Positions 30,939-40,452 of a stretch of 64,000 bases of DNA are shown piece by piece (the first letter of the stretch is position 1; each line of letters starts with the position of its first letter). A model generated the notes under the pieces. That model ran no database searches, was not told the DNA's origin, and saw only the letters and a list, made by a program, of their open reading frames with translations. This DNA comes from Desulfococcus sp. 4484_241 (GTDB lineage: Bacteria > Desulfobacterota > Desulfobacteria > Desulfobacterales > Desulfosudaceae), in assembly GCA_002085115.1 (NCBI GenBank), contig MZGQ01000019.1, positions 17,191 through 81,190 of the forward strand. Reading direction: 5' to 3'. The position numbers and the translations under genes are program-made.

Positions 30939-31420
30939 GAAGGGCTTTTAAGGGCAATCCCGTAGTCGGACTGATCTGTTCACCAGGCGGGCACCTTACG
31001 GAAATGCAATTGTTAAAGGATGCCTACCAGGATATGACGCATTTTTTTATAACACACAGGGCTGAAAATACCAGCGGTCTTCCAGGTGTTTCTTTTTTGC
31101 CCAAATACAGCAGTGATCATTCGTTGTTGCAGCATGTACAATGGTTTCTGCAAAGCATTGTAAGTGCCTATCGTATTCTTCGAAACCGGAAACCGACCCT
31201 GCTTATTTCCACCGGTGGTGGAGATTTGGCCATTCCCGTCTTTATTGTGGGGAAACTATTACGGATCAAGCTGTTGTATATCGAACATATCGGGCGGTTT
31301 AACAGCCCCTCTTCAACCGGAAAAATTTTGTATTTGCTGTCCGACCGGTTTTTTGTCCAAAGCAGAGAACTGTTGAATTCTTACGGGAAAAAAGCGGAAT
31401 ACCATGGAGCCGTTATATGA
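30935..31420 (+). CDS. ALG14/PssD-like glycosyltransferase membrane-associated subunit
   Basis: VGLICSPGGHLTEMQLL, FFITHRAENT, LISTGGGDLAIPVFIVGKLLRIKLLYIEHIGRF. Confidence 0.85.
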   Translation: MRRAFKGNPVVGLICSPGGHLTEMQLLKDAYQDMTHFFITHRAENTSGLPGVSFLPKYSSDHSLLQHVQWFLQSIVSAYRILRNRKPTLLISTGGGDLAIPVFIVGKLLRIKLLYIEHIGRFNSPSSTGKILYLLSDRFFVQSRELLNSYGKKAEYHGAVI

Positions 31421-31890
31421 TCTTTGTGACTGTTGGTGTTTCCAAACCGTTTGACCGCCTGATAAAAAAAATGGATCAGCTCGCGGCCAGCTACAGGGAA
31501 CCGATTATTATGCAAACAGGCTGCCAGGGCTACAAACCCAGAAATGCCCGATACTTTGAGACGCTAAATCATAAAGATTATCTGGCCTATCTTCAGCAGG
31601 CCGATCTGGTGATCAGTCATGCAGGCACCGGAACCACCATGGACCTGATCCTGCATCAGAAACGCTGTATACTGGTTCCGCGGATGGCGAAATATGGCGA
31701 ACATATCAATGACCATCAGCTTGAACATGTTGAGGGATGGGGAGATAAGCTGAGCATAAAAATCGTGTTCGACGTCAATGAACTTGACGTGCTTATTCAC
31801 CATATAGAGGATATTCCTGTACCATCACCAAGAAAATATACACGGGACAGCCTTATTCAAGCAATCCGTGACATGATGCAAATCACATGA
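31417..31890 (+). CDS. ALG13/PssE-like glycosyltransferase catalytic subunit
   Basis: MIFVTVGVSKPFDRLIKKMD, ADLVISHAGTGTTMDLI, KRCILVPRMAKYGEHINDHQLE. Confidence 0.87.
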   Translation: MIFVTVGVSKPFDRLIKKMDQLAASYREPIIMQTGCQGYKPRNARYFETLNHKDYLAYLQQADLVISHAGTGTTMDLILHQKRCILVPRMAKYGEHINDHQLEHVEGWGDKLSIKIVFDVNELDVLIHHIEDIPVPSPRKYTRDSLIQAIRDMMQIT

Positions 31891-32879
31891 AAATAAACTG
31901 TAAAACTATTTTTAAAGCAGCGATCGGCGTTTTATTGCTGGGTATTGCCCTAACCAAAATAGATTTAAATAAAACCTGGTCCAACCTTCAAGGATGCGAC
32001 TATATATTCCTATTACTGGCAGCTTCTGTCTCCTTTGGCAGTGTGCTCTGGGTGATTTGGGTGAGAAAAGGGCTTTTAAGTCTTCTTGAAAAAACATTAT
32101 ACGTGGAGATGCTAAAAGCTTTTTTTGTAAGCAATTATATAGCGAACTTCACACCCGCTAACATAGGGGGATTGCTGGGAGAACCATGGGGGCTTTATAG
32201 CTTCAGTCAGGGCCGTATCCCTGTGGAAAAAGGGCTCGCGTTTGTTATTCTGACGGCAATAACCCAGAATATACGTCGTATTTTATTAACGCTTTTAGGA
32301 GTGGTATTTTTTTCTTCCTTGCTGCCCAAGGGCTATATAGGTGTAATTCTTCTGGCTGTGCTGGCTTATGTGGTGTATTCTATTGCGGTTTTAATATTGA
32401 TTTTTCCTCATTTGAAAATGGCTTTCATTTTAAAGCCCGTGTTGTTGTTCCTCGACCGATTTTCAAAAACTTTTTCGAAAAAACTAAAAATATTCGCAGG
32501 CAAAGTTGGAGACCATTTTCGACTGTTACTTAGCAAAAAAAAATCTTATTTTATCCTGACCGTGCTGGTAATCTCGAATGTTGTTCTGGAGAGCCTGCGG
32601 TTGTGGTTGCTGCTTTTGGCGTTCGGCGTGTCTTTTAATTTTTTTTCACTGTTGCTGATACCAAGCCTGGCCTATTCAGTTACGGTTCTTCCGATAAGTC
32701 TGGGCGGCCTTGGGGTTACCGAGATAAGCGGGATGATTGTTTTTCAAAGTTTCGGGATTGCCCCTGAAGTCGCTTTCCCCGTGGTTTTTTTGGATCGTTT
32801 TTTGTTTACATACTGGGGATTTGTTATGGGCGCCTTTCTTGTCCCTTTTATGAAAGTGCCTTATCGGTTGAATGGATAG
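31887..32879 (+). CDS. Lysylphosphatidylglycerol synthase TM-region (UPF0104) flippase-like membrane protein
   Basis: Multiple hydrophobic segments; FTPANIGGLLGEPWGLYSF and PISLGGLGVTEISGMIVFQSFGI motifs. Confidence 0.85.
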   Translation: MKINCKTIFKAAIGVLLLGIALTKIDLNKTWSNLQGCDYIFLLLAASVSFGSVLWVIWVRKGLLSLLEKTLYVEMLKAFFVSNYIANFTPANIGGLLGEPWGLYSFSQGRIPVEKGLAFVILTAITQNIRRILLTLLGVVFFSSLLPKGYIGVILLAVLAYVVYSIAVLILIFPHLKMAFILKPVLLFLDRFSKTFSKKLKIFAGKVGDHFRLLLSKKKSYFILTVLVISNVVLESLRLWLLLLAFGVSFNFFSLLLIPSLAYSVTVLPISLGGLGVTEISGMIVFQSFGIAPEVAFPVVFLDRFLFTYWGFVMGAFLVPFMKVPYRLNG

Positions 32880-33555
32880 AATGAGTTTCTGGTTGTTTTT
32901 GTGCCACCACAATAAAATGTGCTGAAATTGTTGGTAGATAGTCGCCAAGCCAACTAAATATTTTTGCCCAGTTAGCATACCATGGACCAACCAGAACATG
33001 TGAACCGAAAACTTTCAATATAGCAAAACGTTTTTCCAGCCTTTGCTTCAGGTCCTTCCAAACAAACATGCGGACATGGTAATCCTCATAACAGATTTTA
33101 GGCTTTTGCCCGAAAAACATTAATAAACGATTTATCCAGAATAAGAGGTTCGGTGTGGACAATATTAGCACCCCACCGGGCTTCAGTCCGTCAGCCATAT
33201 TCTCAAGAAAAGTATCCGTATCAACAAGATGCTCGATAACCTCCAAGGCAACAATACAATCAAACTTTTCAGGGAAAGGTAATGGCTCGGTTGCATCATG
33301 CTGAACGATCAGTTCTGAAGTATTTTCTGAAAGATCAAGACCAACAACATCCCACCCCATTTTTTGACATTCTTTGAGCAGTAAATCATTACAGGCTCCG
33401 ATTTCCAACAATTTCCCTGGGTGTTTTCTTCTGAGGATTCGTAAAACCTTTGCATGAATAGCTCGTTGACTCAAGGGGCGTTGATAATGGCTCCATTCCG
33501 CCCATTTTACGTTCTTGTTTATTTCTTGAATGGTTTTACAGTTAGAATCTGACAT
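32848..33555 (-). CDS. Class I SAM-dependent methyltransferase
   Basis: GKLLEIGACNDLLLKECQKMGWDVVGLDLSE, FDCIVALEVIEHLVDTDTFLENMADGLKPGGVLILSTPN. Confidence 0.88.
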   Translation of the reverse strand: MSDSNCKTIQEINKNVKWAEWSHYQRPLSQRAIHAKVLRILRRKHPGKLLEIGACNDLLLKECQKMGWDVVGLDLSENTSELIVQHDATEPLPFPEKFDCIVALEVIEHLVDTDTFLENMADGLKPGGVLILSTPNLLFWINRLLMFFGQKPKICYEDYHVRMFVWKDLKQRLEKRFAILKVFGSHVLVGPWYANWAKIFSWLGDYLPTISAHFIVVAQKQPETHSIHSTDKALS

Positions 33556-33622
33556 AAAACGATACCACTCTTGACTCAGGTATTGAAATTCATTGCTCTC
33601 TCAACTGCCTTGGTATCATTTA

Positions 33623-35053
33623 TTATGGTGAAGGAGACTTCCCGGTGGTATAATCCAGAAATTTCAAAAAACCATAAAACTTGGATTTAACATCTCCCCA
33701 GGTGCGAATGCCCTTGGCAATTCGCCATATTTGAGAGGGACGCAGGTAAAACTCCTTTAGCCCTTTGTCCACCAACTCGTTTATTTCCTCTGTGGTCAGG
33801 TTCTCATACCTTAAATTTGTTATCTGTTCCTTGGCCGGATTAAGCCATTCGGTCCAGTCTTTGGTGATCAGGCAGCCTTCCTGTTTAGCCTGTTCATACA
33901 TCTCCGTTCCCGGGTAAACAGTGATACCGGTAAACTGGACTGTATCCATGGGTATACTTTTGGCAAACGCAATGGTTTTTAAGGCGCTTTCCCTGGTCTC
34001 GCCAGGAGCGCCGATCATAAAACATCCATGGACCTTCAACCCGGCCTTTTTGGCCGCGATGGCGAAACGCCTTGCCTGCTCTATTGTGGTGCCTTTTTTC
34101 ACCGCTTTCAACTGCTCGTTTGTTCCAAATTCAAAACCAACATTCAACCACCGAAAACCGGCTTTTTTCATCAAAGGAAACAGCTCAACCTTGCAGTCGA
34201 CACGTGCGTTTGTGGAGAGGCTGATCTTTAGATTGCGTCGGAGTATCTCTTCGCATACCCCTTGTACATGTTTTGGGGAGGCGGTAAACGTATCGGTTTC
34301 AATCATTATCTCCGCCAGGTCGGGAAAAAGCTTGTAATCGTATTCGATTTCATCCACCACCAGCCTGGGATCACGGGTTCTCAGTTTACGGCCATACATT
34401 ATCTGGGGATCCCGGCAGAAGGTGCAGCGGTTGTTGCACCCCCGTCCGGAGATAAGTGTCAGATAGGGGGAGCGTTTGCCAAAGGCGGGGTACCATTCCG
34501 GTTTTATATGGTGCCACGCAGGAAAAGGCAACTCGTTGACATCAATTAAAGGGGCATCCGGATTGTGACATATTTCGTTGTTTTGCAGATAGGAAAGACC
34601 TTTAATCTCCGTAAGGGGACGGTTATCGGCAAGCTCTTTTAACTGGTAGTCATACTCTCTTCTTGCTATTACATCCACTGCGCCGTTGCTTATTTCAAAA
34701 CTGTTTTCCACTGCAGCACTGACATGCTGGCCCACCAGTACAGTCAGGCATCCGGTTTTTTCTTTTATCTTTCCGGCCCACTCGATATCATTATAGATAC
34801 TGGGGGTTGTCGCCAGTATAACCAACATATCCGGCGCAAAATCCTTCGCCTGAGCAATTATTTCATCCTCAGGAATATTCAGCGCTGTCCCTTCTATATA
34901 CTTAACATCGTGTCCGCCCGCCTCAACCACTGCGGCAGCGGTAAGCAGATAATCAGGATGCCGCTGTACCCTCCCCCGGGATTTTGCCGCCCATCGGGCA
35001 TTTCTGGTGAAGCCTTCAACAAAGGGGGGGCTCAAGAACAAGACACGACTCAT
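33623..35053 (-). CDS. B12-binding-domain radical SAM protein
   Basis: SRVLFLSPPFVEGF start; ISGRGCNNRCTFCRDPQIMYGRKLR radical-SAM cluster motif; KVHGCFMIGAPGETRESAL. Confidence 0.9.
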   Translation of the reverse strand: MSRVLFLSPPFVEGFTRNARWAAKSRGRVQRHPDYLLTAAAVVEAGGHDVKYIEGTALNIPEDEIIAQAKDFAPDMLVILATTPSIYNDIEWAGKIKEKTGCLTVLVGQHVSAAVENSFEISNGAVDVIARREYDYQLKELADNRPLTEIKGLSYLQNNEICHNPDAPLIDVNELPFPAWHHIKPEWYPAFGKRSPYLTLISGRGCNNRCTFCRDPQIMYGRKLRTRDPRLVVDEIEYDYKLFPDLAEIMIETDTFTASPKHVQGVCEEILRRNLKISLSTNARVDCKVELFPLMKKAGFRWLNVGFEFGTNEQLKAVKKGTTIEQARRFAIAAKKAGLKVHGCFMIGAPGETRESALKTIAFAKSIPMDTVQFTGITVYPGTEMYEQAKQEGCLITKDWTEWLNPAKEQITNLRYENLTTEEINELVDKGLKEFYLRPSQIWRIAKGIRTWGDVKSKFYGFLKFLDYTTGKSPSP

Positions 35054-35247
35054 GACAGGACGACTCCTTTGAATGTTTTTGATTTTGGGATATAATTTTC
35101 GGAAAGGGATGATATAAGAGTCCAACATTTTTTTCAATCTCAAAATCACCGGCCTCTTTTGTATGGTGCACAATTTATCGTTGTGTTAATGAAAAGGTTT
35201 GTTGCCGGGAAGATTGTTTTATGAAACAAAGACAGGAGAGAAGATCA

Positions 35248-35973
35248 ATGGAACAGCCGGTATTGTTCGAATGTGAAGATGACGTGGCGCTTATCACTCT
35301 TAACAGGCCGGAACGGCGCAACGCGATAAACGAGGCATTGCTAAAAGGGTTGTACGACGCCATCGACCGGGTTGCGGAAGACAGTGCCATAAAGGTGGCG
35401 ATAATTACCGGCAACGGAAAAGCGTTTTGCTCCGGTCTGGACCTTGACTGCCTTGCCACGGACAACCTGATCGACCCAAGAGGCGACGGCCGGGATATGG
35501 TGGACGTGATGGGGGCCTGTGAGAAACCCATAATCGGAGCGGTAAACGGATACGCCATAACCGGCGGATTCGAGCTGGCCTTAAACTGCGATTTTTTGAT
35601 AGCCTCGGAAAATGCGGCCTTTGCCGATACCCACGCCAAGGTGGGAATAAGGCCGGGCTGGGGCATGACACAGCTGCTGCAGCAGGCTGTTGGACAGCGC
35701 ATGGCAAAACAGTTTTCCCTGACATGCCGGTTCATATCGGCAGACCTTGCCCTGCGATGCGGTCTTGTTAATGAAGTGGTGGCGCCGGATAAGCTCATGC
35801 CAAGGGCGAAAGAGATCGCGCGGCAGATATGCTCGGTCAATTATGATGTTGCCATGGATATAAAGAAGCTCATCGAATACAGGAACTCCTCTGTCTTAAC
35901 CGATGCCCTGGCAAATGAACGCAAGGGGTTAAAGGAGATAGTCAGACAGAGTACTGATAAAAGCGGTTCGTAA
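35248..35973 (+). CDS. Enoyl-CoA hydratase/isomerase family protein
   Basis: ALITLNRPERRNAINEAL, AIITGNGKAFCSGLDLDCL, GAVNGYAITGGFELALNCDFLIA; Shine-Dalgarno-like ggag upstream of 35248. Confidence 0.9.
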   Translation: MEQPVLFECEDDVALITLNRPERRNAINEALLKGLYDAIDRVAEDSAIKVAIITGNGKAFCSGLDLDCLATDNLIDPRGDGRDMVDVMGACEKPIIGAVNGYAITGGFELALNCDFLIASENAAFADTHAKVGIRPGWGMTQLLQQAVGQRMAKQFSLTCRFISADLALRCGLVNEVVAPDKLMPRAKEIARQICSVNYDVAMDIKKLIEYRNSSVLTDALANERKGLKEIVRQSTDKSGS

Positions 35974-36028
35974 AAATTTGATGTTTTTTTGATTCGGGGT
36001 TGTTTTTTAATCTCAGGAGGGAACAATT

Positions 36029-37177
36029 ATGGCACGGCCGGTTTTGCGTACACCCCTGTGTGACATGCTTGGAATCGAGTATCCTATCATCAGTGCCGGC
36101 ATGGGGCCGACCCTGATCGGCGAGCCTAACGGCGCTCCGGTTGAGCTGGTTGTGGCGGTTTCAGAGGCCGGCGGGTTGGGGGTTCTTGGAGGAGCCGGTT
36201 TTACCTTAAATGAATTGCGGACAGCTATCAGGCAGATAAAATCAAAAACCGACAAGCCTTTTGGCGTTGACCTGCTTTTGCCCAAAAATCTTCCCGGAGC
36301 AGGCATGTCAGCCGGCGAGCGTCTGACGCTTGCCCAGGTAATTGAAATGCTTCCTGAGAAACACAAGGCGTGGTACCGGAAAATTGCAAAAGAGATGAAT
36401 TTCCCTTCTCTGGATGATGTGGAAGTGCCTACAGATACGACCACCATGAATCCCAGGGCAGCTGTTGATATCTGCATCGAGGAAAAGGTGCCTCTGTTTG
36501 CGTCTGGTTTGGGCAACCCGGAATTCATGGTTGAAAAGGCGCATGCCGCGGGCATGAAGGTATTGGCCGTAGTCGGTAACGCTAAAAACGCCGGACGGGT
36601 CGCAAGATCCGGCGTTGACCTCGTGGCTGCCCAGGGGCATGAGGGCGGCGGGCACACCGGCAGGATCGGTACCATGGCCCTTTTGCCCCAGGCAATTGAT
36701 GCCGCCCACCCGGTTCCGGTGCTTGCGGCTGGCGGCATAGGCGACGGCCGGGGACTGGCCGCTGCCCTGGCAATGGGATGCATAGGGGTATGGGTCGGAA
36801 CGCGGTTCCTTGCGACCAACGAGGGCGGCGCAATGGAACTGTGTAAAAAACGCATACTCTCCTCTACAGACGAGGATACCCGCGTAAGCAAACTGTTTAC
36901 CGGTAAAACATCACGGGCCAACGTTACCAGGTTCCACGACCTGTGGGATGCTTCAGGCCTTGAGCCGCTGCCCTTTCCGTTCCAGGTACTGCTGTCATCA
37001 GCCCTGCTTCTTGGGTTTATCCGTTCAGGTAATGATGAATATGTCAGCGGATTCGCAGGCCAGGTTTCCGGCCTTATCCATGATATAAAGCCGGCTGCAA
37101 AGGTGGTTGAAGAGATGGTGGAAACCGCCGTGGAGATCCTGTCAAGGAGACTTCCTGAAACGGTGAGGCTTAAGTAG
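36029..37177 (+). CDS. Nitronate monooxygenase (2-nitropropane dioxygenase family)
   Basis: YPIISAGMGPT, GVDLVAAQGHEGGGHTGRIGTMALLPQ, VLAAGGIGDGRGLAAALAMGCIGVWVGTRFLAT. Confidence 0.9.
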   Translation: MARPVLRTPLCDMLGIEYPIISAGMGPTLIGEPNGAPVELVVAVSEAGGLGVLGGAGFTLNELRTAIRQIKSKTDKPFGVDLLLPKNLPGAGMSAGERLTLAQVIEMLPEKHKAWYRKIAKEMNFPSLDDVEVPTDTTTMNPRAAVDICIEEKVPLFASGLGNPEFMVEKAHAAGMKVLAVVGNAKNAGRVARSGVDLVAAQGHEGGGHTGRIGTMALLPQAIDAAHPVPVLAAGGIGDGRGLAAALAMGCIGVWVGTRFLATNEGGAMELCKKRILSSTDEDTRVSKLFTGKTSRANVTRFHDLWDASGLEPLPFPFQVLLSSALLLGFIRSGNDEYVSGFAGQVSGLIHDIKPAAKVVEEMVETAVEILSRRLPETVRLK

Positions 37178-37363
37178 TTCCCATCCATAAATGGCCTTTT
37201 TCCACAATCCTGGGTGTCAAACTGCGGGCTTCCCTGCCTGCCTGTGCGTTGCATGCAGACAGGTGCGGCATACAACAGTACGCTTGGAGCGGAAACCGAT
37301 TTTTGAATACTAATGACACTAAGCAGTTCCCAATACAGGCGGAAACAGTAACCAGTCGTAATG

Positions 37364-38347
37364 TCAGGTCGTAAGATTCAGCAAAGTGCGTTTGAACCGG
37401 TAAAGAAGGTTTGAATCTGAAGGCTCCTTGTGTATCGTGGTTTTCACAAAAGGCCGTTTATCTGCCTGTTTTTCCGCACTTTCGACATACTCGGCGATCA
37501 TCGCAAACAGGTTGTGCCTGTCCAACACTTTCTCCCTGGATTCATATATCAACCGCCTTGAGTTTTCATACCTGTTCTCTTTTATGCATGATTCTATCGC
37601 GGCTATCGCCTCTTCTGGCCTGTTTATATCTATCGTTGTAAGAGAGCCAGGGTCAAAATAGCGAGAGATATTAGGGCACCCGTAATATATGGGATAACAC
37701 CCGGCCAGAAAGGCGTCAGCCAGCTTTTCCGTCCAGTAATCATCCACCAGGCAATTTTCAACAGCTACATGGTAGCGGTACGGTGCAAGTGCATCCCACT
37801 TGTCCTCTATCTCGTTTATCCCCCGGCCGAAAAGATCGATGTCGTCCCCGAAATATTCCTTTAACAGTTTTGCAAACTCAAACCTCTTGCGGTGGCCCTC
37901 GCTGACCAACTTGGCCGATGTTATCACAGAGAGCATTTTGGTCTTTTGGATCTCATTCATCCCCTTTAGTTCGTCATAGTCTTTTGAAAATGAGAGGTTC
38001 ACATGGTTTTTCTGCCTTCTTCCCACATGCCACGGCAGGCCTGACTGCTGAAAAACCGGGTTGGGATGATCGATATCCCTGTGGCATGTAATTACGGCGC
38101 CAAACTGCCGCAGAAAGTCGGTCTTGTATGTTTTCAACGTGGGGGGTTCACATGTTATAAGCACGGTGTGCCCTTTCGGGCACAGCGTGGTCTCTTTTTT
38201 TCCTTCTATTCCTTCCAGAACAAACCAGTAATCGCAACGTTCAACAGGAGTATTACAGAAAAAACGGCAGTTTCCCCACACTCCGCTACTGCCTGGCGTC
38301 TGTCTTGCAAGAGGCCACTGTGGATGGGACAGCTTTATGTTTATCAT
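37364..38347 (-). CDS. GT10 (alpha-1,3-fucosyltransferase-like) glycosyltransferase
   Basis: HVAVENCLVDDYWTEKLADAFLAGCYPIYYGCPNISRYFDPGSLTTIDINRPEEA. Confidence 0.85.
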   Translation of the reverse strand: MINIKLSHPQWPLARQTPGSSGVWGNCRFFCNTPVERCDYWFVLEGIEGKKETTLCPKGHTVLITCEPPTLKTYKTDFLRQFGAVITCHRDIDHPNPVFQQSGLPWHVGRRQKNHVNLSFSKDYDELKGMNEIQKTKMLSVITSAKLVSEGHRKRFEFAKLLKEYFGDDIDLFGRGINEIEDKWDALAPYRYHVAVENCLVDDYWTEKLADAFLAGCYPIYYGCPNISRYFDPGSLTTIDINRPEEAIAAIESCIKENRYENSRRLIYESREKVLDRHNLFAMIAEYVESAEKQADKRPFVKTTIHKEPSDSNLLYRFKRTLLNLTT

Positions 38348-38391
38348 ATCCGTTCCAATCTTTTTAAAGACCGGCCATTGGGCCTGACTTA

Positions 38392-40182
38392 TTATTTGCG
38401 CTGTATCAGCGGCAGAGGCATATCCTGGTGTGCGCTTTCGTTCACAAACCCGTACAGCTTTTCATAATCGATCCGGTAACCCTGCTGCCACCGTTCCAGC
38501 AGCATGTCAGGATCAAGCTCTCCTGAAAGATTTTCCCTCTCCTTCTGCACCCGGTTGCAGGGAATGTTTATAATTTTTGATTTTTCGTATCCAACCCCGA
38601 AACGGTTGTCAAACCAGGGCCTGAAAACCTGCAATGCGTCTTCAAAGGTGTTGGGCGCGTTAAAACTCACCAGGGCGGCCATTGCAGCAATTTCACGCCG
38701 CGAAAAAAAGTGGCCGTCAACCGAAAGTGGATACCCCCAGTCCAGGTCCCCCTGATTCCATTTCCAGACTATAGTTCCTTTCTCCTGGTCAGGAAGAGTT
38801 AAAAACTGCGGAAGCGGCTGCGGGGACTGGAGAACATAACAGCGGGAAAGATTCCGGCCCATCCGAAGCGTAGGGACAAACCGATCCGGATCGTAACGCA
38901 ACAGTTCGCCAAGGTCCACCGGTTCGGTAAACAGGATGTCGTCAACCAGGAAAAAGATCAAATCGCATTTCATGGCAAAGAGAATCTCAAGCAGATCACG
39001 CCTGAATGAGCCGGGGGTTTCCTGTCGGATGAAGCGTATGTCATCCTTTCCTGCCATTTCAGCCAATTCCCGGTATGCCGCATGGTGGGCATCGGATGAC
39101 GCGGTGTAAAGCACGTGAACAGGCACCGCCGGCCGAACCTTTTCTCTTAATGTGGCTAACAGGCCGTGAAGCTGAAGGGCCCTGTCCTTGGAAAACACCA
39201 CGCATTCGATGGTTGACCGGTTTTGCTGTTTCGGCCACCGTGCCTTACACGCGGCAAAAGCTCTCAAGGCTCTCCTGCTAAGCCCGGACTTTGTGGGCGG
39301 AAAACAGAATGTATCTGCCAGGGAAGACCATATTCTGTGCCGCATCCTGCCAAGGAACCGTGGGCCTGCGGCGTGGAACATCATCTCCCGGAGGCATAAC
39401 CGGTACTGGCGGTCATGTTCCGGAAAAAACAAAGGGCTCGGCATATCGCCCACACCGTTCATGGCCGAGCTGTAAATTTTAAACCTTACATGGTAGGCAT
39501 CACTGCGCCGCCTTGAACGGCTTGCATTGGAAGCGGAACTCTTTGTGGCAAACTCCCTGTAAACGACAAGCGGACTGTCCATCAGCCACATCTCACCAAG
39601 GGCCCCTGCCCTTAGCCACAGATCGTAATCTTCACCATCCGGCCCCTTGTGAAGACGTTCGTTCTGAAGCCCTGCAAATTTAAGCGCAGACCGTCTCATC
39701 ACCACGGATGAATTTATAAAATAATCGTCCCTTACATGTTTCTTATAAGGCACCTTGCCAAAAGGCGCTTTTTTGAAATACAGGGGGAGCCGGTCTTTTT
39801 GGTGATCCTGCCCATCCTTCATTATGAAGGCGTTAGAGCCAAGCAGCACACAATCCGGGTGGGCGCTCATGAATGCGACCTGTTTTTCAAGCTTTTCAGG
39901 GAGCCAGATGTCATCGTCGTCCAGGAACGCTATAAGCGGGGCCCTGCCGGCTTCTATTGCCCTGTTGCGCGGAGCAGCAGGTGTTCCCACGTGCGGCCCC
40001 GGCAGATAGTGAAATCGCCTGTCCTTTAAAAACGGCTCAACCACTCCCCTGGTCTCTTCACTTTTCCCGTCTTCGGCTATCCAGCATTCCCAGTCGGAAT
40101 AGGTCTGGGAACAAACGCTTTCCAGGGTTTCGGCCAGCAGCTCATATCTATGGTAAGTCGGGATAATTATGTCTACGGTCAC
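38392..40182 (-). CDS. Two-domain protein: N-terminal GT2 glycosyltransferase plus second glycosyltransferase-like C-terminal domain
   Basis: VDIIIPTYHRYELLAETLESV, FLDDDDIWLPEKLEKQ; C-terminal ECVVFSKDRALQLHGLLATL ... LIFFLVDDILFTEPV. Confidence 0.8.
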   Translation of the reverse strand: MTVDIIIPTYHRYELLAETLESVCSQTYSDWECWIAEDGKSEETRGVVEPFLKDRRFHYLPGPHVGTPAAPRNRAIEAGRAPLIAFLDDDDIWLPEKLEKQVAFMSAHPDCVLLGSNAFIMKDGQDHQKDRLPLYFKKAPFGKVPYKKHVRDDYFINSSVVMRRSALKFAGLQNERLHKGPDGEDYDLWLRAGALGEMWLMDSPLVVYREFATKSSASNASRSRRRSDAYHVRFKIYSSAMNGVGDMPSPLFFPEHDRQYRLCLREMMFHAAGPRFLGRMRHRIWSSLADTFCFPPTKSGLSRRALRAFAACKARWPKQQNRSTIECVVFSKDRALQLHGLLATLREKVRPAVPVHVLYTASSDAHHAAYRELAEMAGKDDIRFIRQETPGSFRRDLLEILFAMKCDLIFFLVDDILFTEPVDLGELLRYDPDRFVPTLRMGRNLSRCYVLQSPQPLPQFLTLPDQEKGTIVWKWNQGDLDWGYPLSVDGHFFSRREIAAMAALVSFNAPNTFEDALQVFRPWFDNRFGVGYEKSKIINIPCNRVQKERENLSGELDPDMLLERWQQGYRIDYEKLYGFVNESAHQDMPLPLIQRK

Positions 40183-40452
40183 GGCATGACCCGCTGCATT
40201 ACAATGGTTCTTTTTAGGATATTTTTTTAAAACCTTTTTAAAGCCCGTTTATGCTTGAATGTGTATCCATCCTTGAAATGTTCGGGTTAACTAAAAAAGA
40301 CATCATACCTGTTTTTACCTTTTTTTCAATACCCGGTTGAAGTGTAAAAGGCATAATAGTAAATTGATCTTTATGTCCACCTGCAATATGGCAACAGGAT
40401 GTGCCAGGGCAATGACAATTTTACACAACAAAGCCCACCCATCGACGGGACT

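Noticed and set aside
35175-35840. 221-aa minus-strand ORF
   Set aside because: Antisense to the enoyl-CoA hydratase with its conserved motifs; low-complexity composition.
36013-37275. 420-aa minus-strand ORF
   Set aside because: Fully antisense to a convincing nitronate monooxygenase; Ser/Pro/Arg/Thr-rich composition typical of a shadow ORF.
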